Below, piece after piece: positions 45,608 to 53,712 of a DNA stretch of 64,000 bases. The stretch covers positions 42,249-106,248 of the forward strand of contig JBGSNZ010000026.1 in assembly GCA_041739345.1 (NCBI GenBank), written 5' to 3'. Within the stretch, counting starts at the first letter, position 1. Each line of letters opens with the position of its first letter. The DNA comes from DIGJ01 sp041739345 (GTDB taxonomy: Bacteria; Bacillota; Clostridia; Lachnospirales; Lachnospiraceae). Below the pieces are notes generated by a model that had not been told where the DNA came from, searched no databases, and saw only the letters and a program-made list of their open reading frames with translations. A program made the translations under genes and the position numbers.

Positions 45608-46645
45608 TTATTTTTCTTCGCTACACAATGCCACTATAAACTTCGTTAAATCTTCCTTACACTCCACTTTAATCTCACCTTTGTGTAGCTCTATCACTCT
45701 TTTTACTATTGTTAATCCAATCCCCGTTCCCTCCGATGCATGAGACTCGTCACTCTGGTAAAATTTTTGAAAAATCCGTTTTTGATCCTTTTCACTAATT
45801 TTACTTCCAGTATTTGTGATTGTTACAATAAGTTTCTTATTCTTTTGTTCAATCAACACAGCTACTTCTCCACCATCTTCGCAAAACTTTATTGCATTAT
45901 CCAAAAGATTAATCCACACCTGCTTAAGCATCTCTTCATTTGCTAATATTATATACTCTCTAAAATCGGCTGAAATAATAAGATTTTTTTTCGTCCATTT
46001 CTTTTCTAACAGTAAAATGCAAGTTCTCAATTGTTCTGATAAATTGAAGCTAGAAATGTCATTTAAAATACTCTGGTTTTCTAATTTTGTCAGGCTCAGT
46101 ACCTTCGTTGCCATATCCGATAAACGTGTTGACTCTTCCACAATAATATCGATATATTCTTCTTCCTGCTCTTTGGAAATATTCCCTTTTTGTATTAATT
46201 TAGCAAATCCCTTAATTGAAACAATTGGTGTTTTGAATTCATGAGAAAAATTATTTACAAAATCAGAACGAAACATCTCTGTATTTTCTAACTCCTCAGC
46301 CAAGGAATTGAAGCTTTCTGCAATTTGCGCACCATATCCCATATCTTTCAATAACAATCGAGTGCCATACTTTCCTTTTGCAAGGTTTTTTAATCCATTC
46401 AGTAGTATATTAATCGGCTGTAAAGGTTTTCGGCTAAAGAAAAAAGCCATTACCGCTCCAGAAAGTACACTGAATAAAATTAATGCTAAAACAGGTATCA
46501 ACACATTATGCCTAGTTATTATACCAATATGATACATAATCCAGAAAATTCCCATTGTTATTGATAGCGAAATTACTTCTACAATTACAACCAGTACCGT
46601 AAAAACCAACGTCAAAAAACCCCATTTAGGTTCTTTATGTTTCAT
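45608..46645 (-). CDS. HAMP-type sensor histidine kinase
   Basis: The 345-residue kinase has two membrane segments (about residues 9-40 and 48-70) with a very short outside loop, a HAMP-like linker, the H-box NFSHEFKTPIVSIKGF (His135) and an HATPase domain (WINLLDNAIKFCEDGG, GTGIGLTIVKRV). The short loop suggests sensing within the membrane, as in bacitracin or antimicrobial-peptide systems coupled to FtsX-like exporters. It overlaps the regulator gene by 4 bases. Confidence 0.94.
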   Translation of the reverse strand: MKHKEPKWGFLTLVFTVLVVIVEVISLSITMGIFWIMYHIGIITRHNVLIPVLALILFSVLSGAVMAFFFSRKPLQPINILLNGLKNLAKGKYGTRLLLKDMGYGAQIAESFNSLAEELENTEMFRSDFVNNFSHEFKTPIVSIKGFAKLIQKGNISKEQEEEYIDIIVEESTRLSDMATKVLSLTKLENQSILNDISSFNLSEQLRTCILLLEKKWTKKNLIISADFREYIILANEEMLKQVWINLLDNAIKFCEDGGEVAVLIEQKNKKLIVTITNTGSKISEKDQKRIFQKFYQSDESHASEGTGIGLTIVKRVIELHKGEIKVECKEDLTKFIVALCSEEK

Positions 46646-47313
46646 TTTTTCACCGCCTTATAACCTAATCCACGAACAGATGACAGTTCGATTTCCGGAT
46701 ATGACTCAAAGCGTTTCCTCAAACGGTTAATATGAACTGTAATTGTTTCCCACCCAGTCTGTGCATCCATCCCCCAGATTTCATCCATCAACTGGATTCT
46801 GGTGAATATTTTATCTGGATAAGAAAGAAGCTTGTACAAAAGCAGGAACTCCTTCTGCGGAAGCGTCTGCACATCCTCTTCCCGCGTAACTGTATATGTA
46901 TCATAGTCTAAGGTAACTTTTCCGATCTGAATCTTCCTTTCATTTGCAATTTGCGCGCGTCTTAAAAGTGCTTTCACACGTATCAGCATCTCTTCTTCAT
47001 CCACTGGTTTTGTCATATAATCATCGGTTCCTACCAGATAAGCTTGCTTTCTGTCACTCGGAAGCTGCTTTGCAGTCACCATCAAGATTGGAATATTACT
47101 GGCTACATCCCGTAACAATTTGGTAAATTCATACCCATCAATTTTTGGCATCATAATATCTACAATTGCAAGATCAAATGTTTCTTCGTCCATTAGTTCC
47201 AATGCCTGTTCACCATTTTCTGATGTTGTAACAGTATAATGTTCTGCCTCAAGAATTGCGCGAAAAAGTCGTCTTGTGTTTTTATCATCATCAATTACAA
47301 GTATGTGAAACAT
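46642..47313 (-). CDS. OmpR-family response regulator
   Basis: A receiver domain (DDD, phospho-acceptor Asp52 in LAIVDIMMPKIDGYE, Lys in MTKPVDEEE) is followed by a winged helix (IFTRIQLMDEIWG, WETITVHINRLRKRFE, VRGLGYKA). The start at 47313 has GGAGGTG seven bases upstream. It should bind the ATCTAAAC repeats found before its own gene and before the S-layer/exporter operon. Confidence 0.95.
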   Translation of the reverse strand: MFHILVIDDDKNTRRLFRAILEAEHYTVTTSENGEQALELMDEETFDLAIVDIMMPKIDGYEFTKLLRDVASNIPILMVTAKQLPSDRKQAYLVGTDDYMTKPVDEEEMLIRVKALLRRAQIANERKIQIGKVTLDYDTYTVTREEDVQTLPQKEFLLLYKLLSYPDKIFTRIQLMDEIWGMDAQTGWETITVHINRLRKRFESYPEIELSSVRGLGYKAVKK

Positions 47314-47344
47314 TATGTCACCTCCATTTTTTCTAGTAGACATA

Positions 47345-47358
47345 GGGCTTACGCCCTC
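47345..47358. repeat. Small hairpin GGGCTTACGCCC in the regulator leader
   Basis: A short palindromic GGGC/GCCC hairpin stands out as GC-rich in an AT-rich leader, about 30 bases upstream of the regulator start. It could be an RNA structure or a chance palindrome. Confidence 0.25.
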
Positions 47359-47419
47359 ATGCCCCTACACAAAACCTTACGTGCGCTATTACGCATATAT
47401 ACTCGTTTTATCGGCTTTT

Positions 47420-47470
47420 GCTCACACTATATAATTTATTCTACCATAGTTATCTAAACTTAATCTAAAC
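47420..47470 (-). promoter_or_regulatory. Operator direct repeat and promoter of the two-component operon
   Basis: ATCTAAAC-TTA-ATCTAAAC (47452-47470, plus-strand reading) matches the repeat at 45494-45512 in sequence and 11-bp period, and lies at almost the same distance from the start codon (139 versus 137 bases). TAGAAT- and TATATA-like -10 candidates follow on the minus strand. This implies autoregulation. Confidence 0.7.
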
Positions 47471-47474
47471 TTTT

Positions 47475-47660
47475 TTACAACTTATCAACATTCATATTTC
47501 GTATATGAACCAATTGCTCTTTACCAACTTCTCGAATATCGTCATGTGCATAGCCAGGATATAGTAGAAAATAATGCATCCATTATCTTAAATATACGTG
47601 GCAGTGTATCAAGGGCAACATCATTTATAAACAAAGGACTTTCCCCATTGCTGTTATTAT
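47475..47660 (-). pseudogene. Decayed 3' end of an unrecognised gene
   Basis: On the minus strand, NNSNGESPLFINDVALDTLP and FKIMDALF lead, after a shift near 47560, into YPGYAHDDIREVGKEQLV and HIRNMNVDKL before a stop at 47475. The residue pattern looks coding, but no start or intact frame exists. The fragment ends 5 bases from the two-component operator. Family not recognised. The other bases of 47471-47721 show nothing. Confidence 0.4.
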
Positions 47661-47721
47661 ACCTTGGTCGTTTTTACAACATAAATTTTTCTAAACCTTG
47701 AATCCAAAAAATATCGCTAAC

Positions 47722-48429
47722 TTATTCTATCGGAGTAATATTTTCTATTAATAGGTCATTTGCTTCAATTGAAAATTCTGAAAAAGGTGTTAATATATTT
47801 ATTTCTAATTTTGGCTCATTATAAAAGATTTCACAATAATTAATTAATGCAGGGGCTTCAAAATCACCTTCCTTACACACTATCAAAACATTTTTAAGTT
47901 CTATTAAATACGATTTATTTCCATTATCATTAATAGTTAGTATAAGGTTATTCTTATCAAACACTGCTTTTTTAATTCCAGCCTCTTCCCAAGAAATTTC
48001 ATATATTTCTCCCCAATGCTTGGGTATTTTACTTTTATCTTCTTCATATCGAATAGCTAAAGCATTAAAAATTTCATTGTTACTCTTTTCTAATTCTTCG
48101 CTCATATCATTTAGAAGTTGATAGACTTCTGGCGAAATAATATATAACAAAAAAACCCTTACATCCGCAATCTTAGATGTAACTTTGGTAGGTAAATTAC
48201 CCAAAATATGCATAGATAATCCAACATAGGTATCCGTATGAATAAATGAATCAAGTTCTTTCTGTAAACAATCTTTCATAGAATTTCTAAACATATCTTT
48301 TCTTTTCTTACAAACTTCTAAATAAAAATCTTCATCGAACACAGATGCCTTATTGTTTATGGTAAATTCCGATAAAAAATCATTATTTAGAAATTGTTTG
48401 ATTTTAAAATACCTAGTTAAATACCTCAT
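47722..48429 (-). CDS. Uncharacterised protein, DUF4085-like
   Basis: About 235 residues, soluble, starting MRYLTRYFKIKQFLNNDFLSEF; the tail is acidic beta-strand-rich (LIVCKEGDFEAPALINYCEIFYNEP). The N-terminus and overall shape resemble the Firmicute DUF4085 family, whose function I do not know. The start at 48429 is preceded by GGAAGG; the longer reading adds 16 residues without a ribosome site. It is a single gene with no clear partners. Confidence 0.6.
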   Translation of the reverse strand: MRYLTRYFKIKQFLNNDFLSEFTINNKASVFDEDFYLEVCKKRKDMFRNSMKDCLQKELDSFIHTDTYVGLSMHILGNLPTKVTSKIADVRVFLLYIISPEVYQLLNDMSEELEKSNNEIFNALAIRYEEDKSKIPKHWGEIYEISWEEAGIKKAVFDKNNLILTINDNGNKSYLIELKNVLIVCKEGDFEAPALINYCEIFYNEPKLEINILTPFSEFSIEANDLLIENITPIE

Positions 48430-48564
48430 ATTTCTATTCCTTCCTTTCATAATATCAGTGAATGTTATACATATCAAATTTAATTATTTATGCATCAGTA
48501 AACAGTAATATCGTTAAATGGTTTTATATCTTTTACTAGTAGACCAAGAATGATCTTATTAATA

Positions 48565-48601
48565 AAAATAGCATTTCAAAAATTGATTGAAATGCTATTT
48601 T
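48565..48601. terminator. Strong hairpin next to the toxin remnant
   Basis: A 15-bp stem (AAAATAGCATTTCAA and complement, 7-base loop). Its GCATTTCA/TGAAATGC core matches the hairpin after the toxin gene at 50961-50991, so it is the duplicated toxin terminator. It can now serve the membrane-protein operon. Confidence 0.75.
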
Positions 48602-48612
48602 AATACTACATT

Positions 48613-48674
48613 GAATGTACAGTACACAATAATTATCAACTGGCATTATTCTAAGTCCCCGACTTTTCCATGGC
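48613..48674 (-). pseudogene. 62-bp internal fragment of the RelE-type toxin gene
   Basis: The 62 bases match 51102-51163, inside the toxin gene, with only two visible differences (48627 region and 48647 region). Orientation is the same. The bases between this match and the toxin terminator are missing in this copy. It starts 2 bases from the stop of the membrane-protein gene, so it marks a rearrangement junction. Confidence 0.85.
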
Positions 48675-48675
48675 A

Positions 48676-49212
48676 TCAATGTAACAGTCCAATTTTATTC
48701 CGTACTTTTCCCCAGATCATAACTTGGAAATAGTCATAAGCTTTATCATAAATTACCCAGGCAAGCTGGCCACCTGCAATCAGTCCAAACAGAATAGGCA
48801 TACTGATGTTACCTGCAAATATAAGGTGCGGAAATAGCAAAAGCATCGGAATATAAAGCAGATTGAAGAAAATAAACTTTACGAAGAAATGAGCTCGCTT
48901 ATACGACGGAATTTGCCTCTTCAATAAAACAATATAGGATGCTTCGCTCCATACAATATAAAGAGAAAAACCAGCATACGTCAATACATATAATTTGTTC
49001 GGTGATAGAAAAAATCCAAGCAGCAAACAAGCTATAAAAAAGCCAAATCCAAGCCGGAGACCAAATTCACGTATTGCAATACCAACCATAAAAGCTGCCG
49101 CTGCAAGCAAAAACAATGTATTAGTCTCTATAATAGACGCAAATATAATAATTAGAGACACCATTGCAGCAAGTAATCCTAAAAATGCTACCTGCTTAGC
49201 TTTTACATGCAT
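48676..49212 (-). CDS. Multipass membrane protein of the DnaJ/DUF5685 operon
   Basis: About 178 residues with five or six hydrophobic segments (VAFLGLLAAMVSLIIIFASI, LFLLAAAAFMVGIAI, FGFFIACLLLGFFL, LYVLTYAGFSLYIVW, FFNLLYIPMLLLFPHLIF, ILFGLIAGGQLAWVI). No family recognised. The start at 49212 follows GGAGGGG; it overlaps the DnaJ gene by 10 bases, so they are coupled. Its stop lies at the junction with the toxin remnant, so the last residues may have been altered. Confidence 0.75.
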   Translation of the reverse strand: MHVKAKQVAFLGLLAAMVSLIIIFASIIETNTLFLLAAAAFMVGIAIREFGLRLGFGFFIACLLLGFFLSPNKLYVLTYAGFSLYIVWSEASYIVLLKRQIPSYKRAHFFVKFIFFNLLYIPMLLLFPHLIFAGNISMPILFGLIAGGQLAWVIYDKAYDYFQVMIWGKVRNKIGLLH

Positions 49213-49817
49213 GAACACAAATCCCCTCCCATACACTCACATAACGAATCTGCACACCATAAGTCACAGCAAAAGTTTCCAGTTCCGCAAGAAGATCCAC
49301 CATATCCATAACCTGCACTGTTATTTTGATACCGCTGTCCGCCCCGCTGAAGCTGATTTAACAAATTACTGAATTCACGGTTATTTGGCTCCATATTAAC
49401 AGCCTGTCTTGCATAATTCATTGCTTCCATATTATTTCCAAGTCCTGCGTGTGCCACTGCATTAAAGTAATACCATCGACCATTGCGGTCACTAATACCG
49501 GAAAGCACATTCAAAGCTTCATTATAATGACGGGAATTAATATAATTTGCAGCTGCAGCCATCTTAGGATCATCCTGTCCACTATAACCGGCACTTGAAT
49601 AGGAAGTTGAACTTTGACCACCATTTTCACGTTCATTCATAATCTGCTGATAAGCTTCCTGCACCTGTTTGAACTTTTCTTCCGCAAGATCAGCCAATGG
49701 GTTATTTGTATTTGTATCAGGATGATACTTTCTGCTTAATTCACGATATGCTTTTTTTATTTCATCATCTGAGGCACTTGGTGATATACCAAGCACGCTA
49801 TATGGGTCCATAATCAT
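49203..49817 (-). CDS. DnaJ-domain protein with Cys-rich C-terminus
   Basis: Residues 1-70 form a J domain (DPYSVLGISPSASDDEIKKAYRELSRKYHPDT, with the HPD motif that stimulates Hsp70 ATPase). A tetratricopeptide-like region (MAAAANYINSRHYNEALNVL, WYYFNAVAHAGLGNNMEAMNYARQAV) follows. The tail is rich in Gly and Cys (about nine Cys in the last 30 residues: CGTGNFCCDLWCADSLCECM). It lies between DUF5685 and the membrane protein. The start at 49817 is supported by GGAAAGG. Recruitment of a DnaK-type chaperone to a membrane complex is inferred. Confidence 0.88.
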   Translation of the reverse strand: MIMDPYSVLGISPSASDDEIKKAYRELSRKYHPDTNTNNPLADLAEEKFKQVQEAYQQIMNERENGGQSSTSYSSAGYSGQDDPKMAAAANYINSRHYNEALNVLSGISDRNGRWYYFNAVAHAGLGNNMEAMNYARQAVNMEPNNREFSNLLNQLQRGGQRYQNNSAGYGYGGSSCGTGNFCCDLWCADSLCECMGGDLCSCM

Positions 49818-49821
49818 AATT

Positions 49822-50649
49822 TTAAATCCTTTCCTTCTTCTGTTTCTCTGTATTATATTTGCTCCAGACGCCTCCATACAGGATATTTCTGAGAATTTCC
49901 ACATCCTCTACACAGGGGAGCTTCTCAAATGCATTTGCAGTTTCAGCAATCATCATCGTGAGCATTTCAAAACAAAATTCTTCATAATCTTCCCGGTCTT
50001 TATAGAAAACAAGTGGATTATAAGCATTGTTTTTCATGTCTTTTTCCAAATCAAAGTATGCATCGAGTAGATAAATATATTTTCCTAAGAAAAATCCAAG
50101 TTTTCGAAGACTTTCCTCCCAGATATCCTGTTTATATACAAATAACTCTGCCATAAGCGTACCAAAGCAGCCACTTACTAAATCGAGGCTTTTTTCACCT
50201 TTGGATTCAAGCTGCTGCATTTTCTCTAAGGAGGAGGCAATTATACCACACTGTCTTGGATAGCGTTTTTCTATCGCAAGGTATTTCTTCTTTATGACAG
50301 CAGAACTTAAAAGTCCATTTATTTTTTTCTCATCATGCCAGTCATCCAAAAAATTATGATATGCCAGAGCTATATTCATATCCGCCGCATAGGTACTTAT
50401 TTCATTAAACATAATATCATGTTTTTTTATTGGGTGAATCATACAGTGTTTTTGTTCAAAAGTGGCATCTGTTTCATATAATGACGTGAGTAGCAGCACT
50501 AAAAAGGTCATATCATACGTCAGTGTCATCTGACCCAACAATCCATGCTGTTCCTTTAATGTATGACACAATCCACAATAATAAGCATGATAACGATTGT
50601 ATTCTTTGATTTTTAATTCTGGTTTATTTACGGTTACATAACCAAACAT
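49822..50649 (-). CDS. DUF5685-family protein
   Basis: The 275-residue protein opens MFGYVTVNKPELKIKEYNRYHAYYCGLCHTLKEQHG, the conserved start of DUF5685 with a YYCGLC motif; HNFLDDWHDE and LDAYFDLEKDMKNNAYNP are acidic, helical segments reminiscent of terpene-synthase-like folds, though this resemblance is weak. Function unknown. It lies 4 bases before the DnaJ gene in a three-gene operon. Confidence 0.8.
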   Translation of the reverse strand: MFGYVTVNKPELKIKEYNRYHAYYCGLCHTLKEQHGLLGQMTLTYDMTFLVLLLTSLYETDATFEQKHCMIHPIKKHDIMFNEISTYAADMNIALAYHNFLDDWHDEKKINGLLSSAVIKKKYLAIEKRYPRQCGIIASSLEKMQQLESKGEKSLDLVSGCFGTLMAELFVYKQDIWEESLRKLGFFLGKYIYLLDAYFDLEKDMKNNAYNPLVFYKDREDYEEFCFEMLTMMIAETANAFEKLPCVEDVEILRNILYGGVWSKYNTEKQKKERI

Positions 50650-50829
50650 AAACTCTTTATTATCCTTTCAAGTACGAGAATTAATTACTGCTTCGTAATT
50701 ATTATGTCTATACTAATAAGTGGACTCTAAAAAGTCAATAAAAAAACGGTGAAATTTTCTAATCGTCTTTACTTTCATATACGTATCCCCTTATTATCTA
50801 TAGAAAGAAAGTGTTGTATTGAAAGTTGC

Positions 50830-50949
50830 TTAGTTATTTAATCTCGCATCAAACACAGTACTATTTCCTGTAACTGTAACAGTTTTTCCATTATCATTGA
50901 TAGGCCTAGAAATATAGTTAAAAATTAGTTTCTCCATCAAGGAATCCAT
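50830..50949 (-). pseudogene. Short C-terminal gene remnant
   Basis: On the minus strand an open stretch reads MEKLIFNYISRPINDNGKTV and ends VTGNSTVFDARLNN before a stop at 50830. It has no ribosome site and starts right after the toxin terminator. It looks like the end of a lost surface or enzyme gene. The rest of 50650-50950 shows no gene. Confidence 0.3.
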
Positions 50950-50952
50950 ACA

Positions 50953-50991
50953 ATAAAAACAAGCATTTCAACGCTTGTGACTGAAATGCTT
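50953..50991 (-). terminator. Terminator of the toxin-antitoxin operon
   Basis: The AAGCATTTCA/TGAAATGCTT stem with an 11-base loop is followed on the minus strand by GTTTTTATTG. It lies 30 bases after the toxin stop. Confidence 0.8.
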
Positions 50992-51021
50992 ATCTTATAC
51001 TACATACTTTTTAGTGCTTTT

Positions 51022-51339
51022 TTATTTTCTAAGCTGTGAATCGATATCTCTTCCACCATACATAACTCGTACAATTGATACTTTATCCTGTTTCATATCG
51101 GGAATGTACAGTACATAATAATTATCAACTGGCATCATTCTAAGTCCCCGACTTTTCCATGGCTCTTTTTCATATCTATGAAAGCGTTCTGGCATCTGTT
51201 CAAGGCTCATTATACTTTCCTCTAATTGGGCTGACTGTCCGATTGCATTATCAGGCGATTGCAACTCAAAGGCAATATATTCATATATCCCCCTAAGATC
51301 TGCATCCGCCTGTTCGGAAACTTCAATCTCAAAAATCAT
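51022..51339 (-). CDS. RelE/ParE-family toxin
   Basis: The 105-residue protein has the RelE/ParE fold pattern: VSEQADADLRGIYEYIAFEL, SLEQMPERFHRYEKEPWKSRGLRMMPVDNYYVLYIPD and VSIVRVMYGGRDIDSQL. Members either cut mRNA on the ribosome or poison gyrase; which cannot be told here. It overlaps the antitoxin gene by 4 bases. A 62-bp piece of it is duplicated at 48613-48674. Confidence 0.93.
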   Translation of the reverse strand: MIFEIEVSEQADADLRGIYEYIAFELQSPDNAIGQSAQLEESIMSLEQMPERFHRYEKEPWKSRGLRMMPVDNYYVLYIPDMKQDKVSIVRVMYGGRDIDSQLRK

Positions 51340-51644
51340 AAATTGTAATCCTTCCGGATATCCGCAAATGCCTTAGTTGCCTTTTTTGTACGACCTTCTT
51401 TTACATCCGAATAACCTTTCTCTAGTTCTTCATTCATATGTTCTTCAGATAGCATACTCATATTGACAGGCTTTGCAGACGGAATCTTCACATCAAACGG
51501 AAGTCCTCCCTGTAAAATAATCTGTTTATAGAACATATTAATAGCACTGGAGGTTGGAATTCCAAGCGTAGAAAGAATATTTTCTGCCTGTTCTTTTACT
51601 TCTGGTTCTATTCGTGCATATAAATTAGCTGATTTTGTTGCCAT
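51336..51644 (-). CDS. RelB/DinJ-family antitoxin
   Basis: The 102-residue protein has the ribbon-helix-helix start typical of RelB/DinJ (LYARIEPEVKEQAENILSTLGIPTSSAINMFYKQIILQGGLPFDV), followed by an acidic, flexible toxin-binding tail. It precedes the toxin gene and normally represses its own promoter. Ribosome site AAGGAG before ATG at 51644. Confidence 0.94.
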   Translation of the reverse strand: MATKSANLYARIEPEVKEQAENILSTLGIPTSSAINMFYKQIILQGGLPFDVKIPSAKPVNMSMLSEEHMNEELEKGYSDVKEGRTKKATKAFADIRKDYNL

Positions 51645-51726
51645 AAAACATCGCTCCTTCCAAAATCATAATAATTGTTTTACACTTATATTATATCAAT
51701 TTGTAAGCACAATAGCAATACAGATC

Positions 51727-51912
51727 TTCATGGCTGCTCTTTTAGCTTTTTTGCAAATATTAGATCTCTTTTACTAAAATATTATATCGAAGCAACCGTA
51801 AAATGAGCACCTATTTGTGATTACATAAAAGTGACAATTTGTGAGTACACTGAACGTTTTTATCACATATTTTAGGCATAAAAACAACGTAAAAATCAAA
51901 TTCAACCCTTTT
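51727..51912. repeat. Dispersed repeat, copy A (matches 63470-63631)
   Basis: About 160 aligned bases resemble copy B near the IS21-type element, in the same orientation; copy A has about 23 extra bases near 51761-51785. Both include repeated TTTGTGANTACA units (for example at 51813 and 51838). This looks like the end of a mobile element; it abuts the truncated RhuM gene. Confidence 0.7.
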
Positions 51913-52412
51913 TAAATTTGTGAAAACACCCTTTGTGGGTACACTTTGCTCTTTGTGCCCATTTCATAAATATGAAAAAATAATGGTTTTATTCCGCCAC
52001 CCAATTGTTTTAAGCGCTCATCATCCATCGTAAACCCTTTTATTAAGTATTCTTTCAGACGTTCTGATGCCCATCTACGGAAGTTGGTGGCTATACTAGA
52101 TTTGATACGATATCCTAATGAGATTATCATATCCAAGTTATAGTAAATCACATTATAGTTTTTACCATCTGAAGCAGTTGTTCGGAATTTCCGAACAACT
52201 GAATCCCTATCCAACTCTGCTTCTTCAAATATGTGAGATATATGTTCACTTATATTCGATTTACTCGTTTGATAAAGTTCTGCCAATTGAGCTTGTGTGA
52301 GCCATACTGTTTCATCTTCCATCTTCACATTGATATGTGTAATTCTGTCGTCTGCCTGATAAATTATGATCTCACCTTGGTTATTCAGAGAATTCGTCAT
52401 CTCATCCTTCAT
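51912..52412 (-). pseudogene. RhuM-family protein, C-terminally truncated
   Basis: Residues 1-140 match the RhuM start: IIYQADDRITHINVKMEDETVWLTQAQLAELYQTSKSNISEHISHIF, SVVRKFRTTASDGKNYNVIYYNLDMIISLGYRIKS and FRRWASERLKEYLIKGFTMDDERLKQLGGG. Full proteins have about 300-340 residues; here the family sequence ends after GGG and 26 unrelated residues follow to a stop in the repeat region. The ribosome site GGAAAGG is intact. Insertion of a mobile-element end near 51990 probably removed the rest. RhuM genes occur in many genomic islands; their role is uncertain. Confidence 0.85.
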
Positions 52413-52477
52413 ATTATTTTATTCCTTTCCAATGTAATTTTTATTAATTCCTATGCACCTGTGTTTATTTCTCAATA

Positions 52478-53620
52478 TCACTGATACCACCAAATCCCAT
52501 ACCCTTGATTATTCGCAATTTGATATAATGGTTCAATTGTTTGCCTCATTGCGCTTTCAAATGCATCCCGCCCACGATCCGACTGTCCAATACTAAAAAT
52601 ATCTTTTTTCACAGTAAGATACTGTTCCATTGTTCTTTTTAGCTTTGTCTTATTCTTAGCCACAAGAAATGCCTGATATTGATATCTGCAAAACTTATCC
52701 AGGTATCGATCTTTGTCTGGAAGTTTATTATTTTTTTCACTGTTCATATTCTTAAACATTGGATACAAATTCCAAATCTCATTATGCAATACAAAACTCC
52801 ATGGAATAAAATGGTCAATACTTAACCCTCCATATTGCAAAAACGCTTCTTCTGTCAATTCCTGCTCCGTGTACAAATCATATAATGGCATTTCCGTTTG
52901 GATTGTTTTCCAGAATTTTGTTGCCTCCACTAGATTTCGGTCTTTTGATGTAGGTGGAAATAATTTGAACGGAATAGCTGGTACATTTGGGTTTCTTTCT
53001 TGTATGTAACGAATCATTTTATAATTCATCCACCCTTCAATTACCGCAGCATTTGTTCTAATATAATCGTACCAATGATTTGATACCGTCAGCTGTTCAT
53101 TCATTCGATCTAAAATATAGAATGCATTATTTTGATCTTGCCTATTATATCGCTCAATAATTGCATTGGCTTTCCAATCACCATATTGCATATCTACTTT
53201 TTTCTCGTATTCCAGTTCTCTTTGATAAAAAGGCCGAATCAACCGATAAGGAACCATATTTGTAAAGTCTTTTATTTTCTTCAAGAGAATCTTATCATCG
53301 CTATGGCATATGAAATCATATATTTCTTCTTCCTTTTCCTCTCGGCCAACATGCAAACTATCATGAATGTACCATATCGCGTCTGCAAGCTTGTCCGAAT
53401 ATCCCAGACTCAAATTATAAAAAACAACAGGATACCATGCCGACGCAATCATTCTTGCCACAATGTTTTTATATTTTAGGATTCGATTTCCTAACAGAAT
53501 CTCTGCAAAAATCCCTTTAAACCAATATAATTTATAACTGGAAGCAAAGTTATCAAGCATACTTTCTAAATACCCAGCTTCTACCACTTCCGATTGAGGA
53601 AGAATATGAGATAATTCCAT
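52478..53620 (-). CDS. HNH-endonuclease-like protein
   Basis: The 380-residue protein carries a C-terminal HNH core: YGGLSIDHFIPWSFVLHNEIWNLYPM followed by NSEKNNKLPDKDRYL. The DH, the NL and the N-x2-K-x2-KLP spacing match HNH nucleases of the DHxxPWS type. The first 260 residues are helical and lack motifs I know. Neighbours (toxin-antitoxin, RhuM, methyltransferase, gene fragments) resemble a defence or accessory island, so a nucleic-acid-cutting defence role is possible but unproven. Ribosome site AAGGAG. Confidence 0.8.
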   Translation of the reverse strand: MELSHILPQSEVVEAGYLESMLDNFASSYKLYWFKGIFAEILLGNRILKYKNIVARMIASAWYPVVFYNLSLGYSDKLADAIWYIHDSLHVGREEKEEEIYDFICHSDDKILLKKIKDFTNMVPYRLIRPFYQRELEYEKKVDMQYGDWKANAIIERYNRQDQNNAFYILDRMNEQLTVSNHWYDYIRTNAAVIEGWMNYKMIRYIQERNPNVPAIPFKLFPPTSKDRNLVEATKFWKTIQTEMPLYDLYTEQELTEEAFLQYGGLSIDHFIPWSFVLHNEIWNLYPMFKNMNSEKNNKLPDKDRYLDKFCRYQYQAFLVAKNKTKLKRTMEQYLTVKKDIFSIGQSDRGRDAFESAMRQTIEPLYQIANNQGYGIWWYQ

Positions 53621-53712
53621 TACTGCTTTCTCCTTTTTCCAAGTGTTTTTTTGTTATCTAAACTATTACTATAAAAACATGTCTCACGCATTATATTTCT
53701 TGATTATGCGCC

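Noticed and set aside
51727..51960. Repeated TTTGTGANTACA units as a CRISPR array
   Set aside because: The units are short, unevenly spaced and diverged, with no constant-length spacers and no cas genes.
52478..53620. Cas9-like or type II CRISPR nuclease
   Set aside because: Only a generic HNH core is present; there is no RuvC domain, no arginine-rich helix and no CRISPR repeats.
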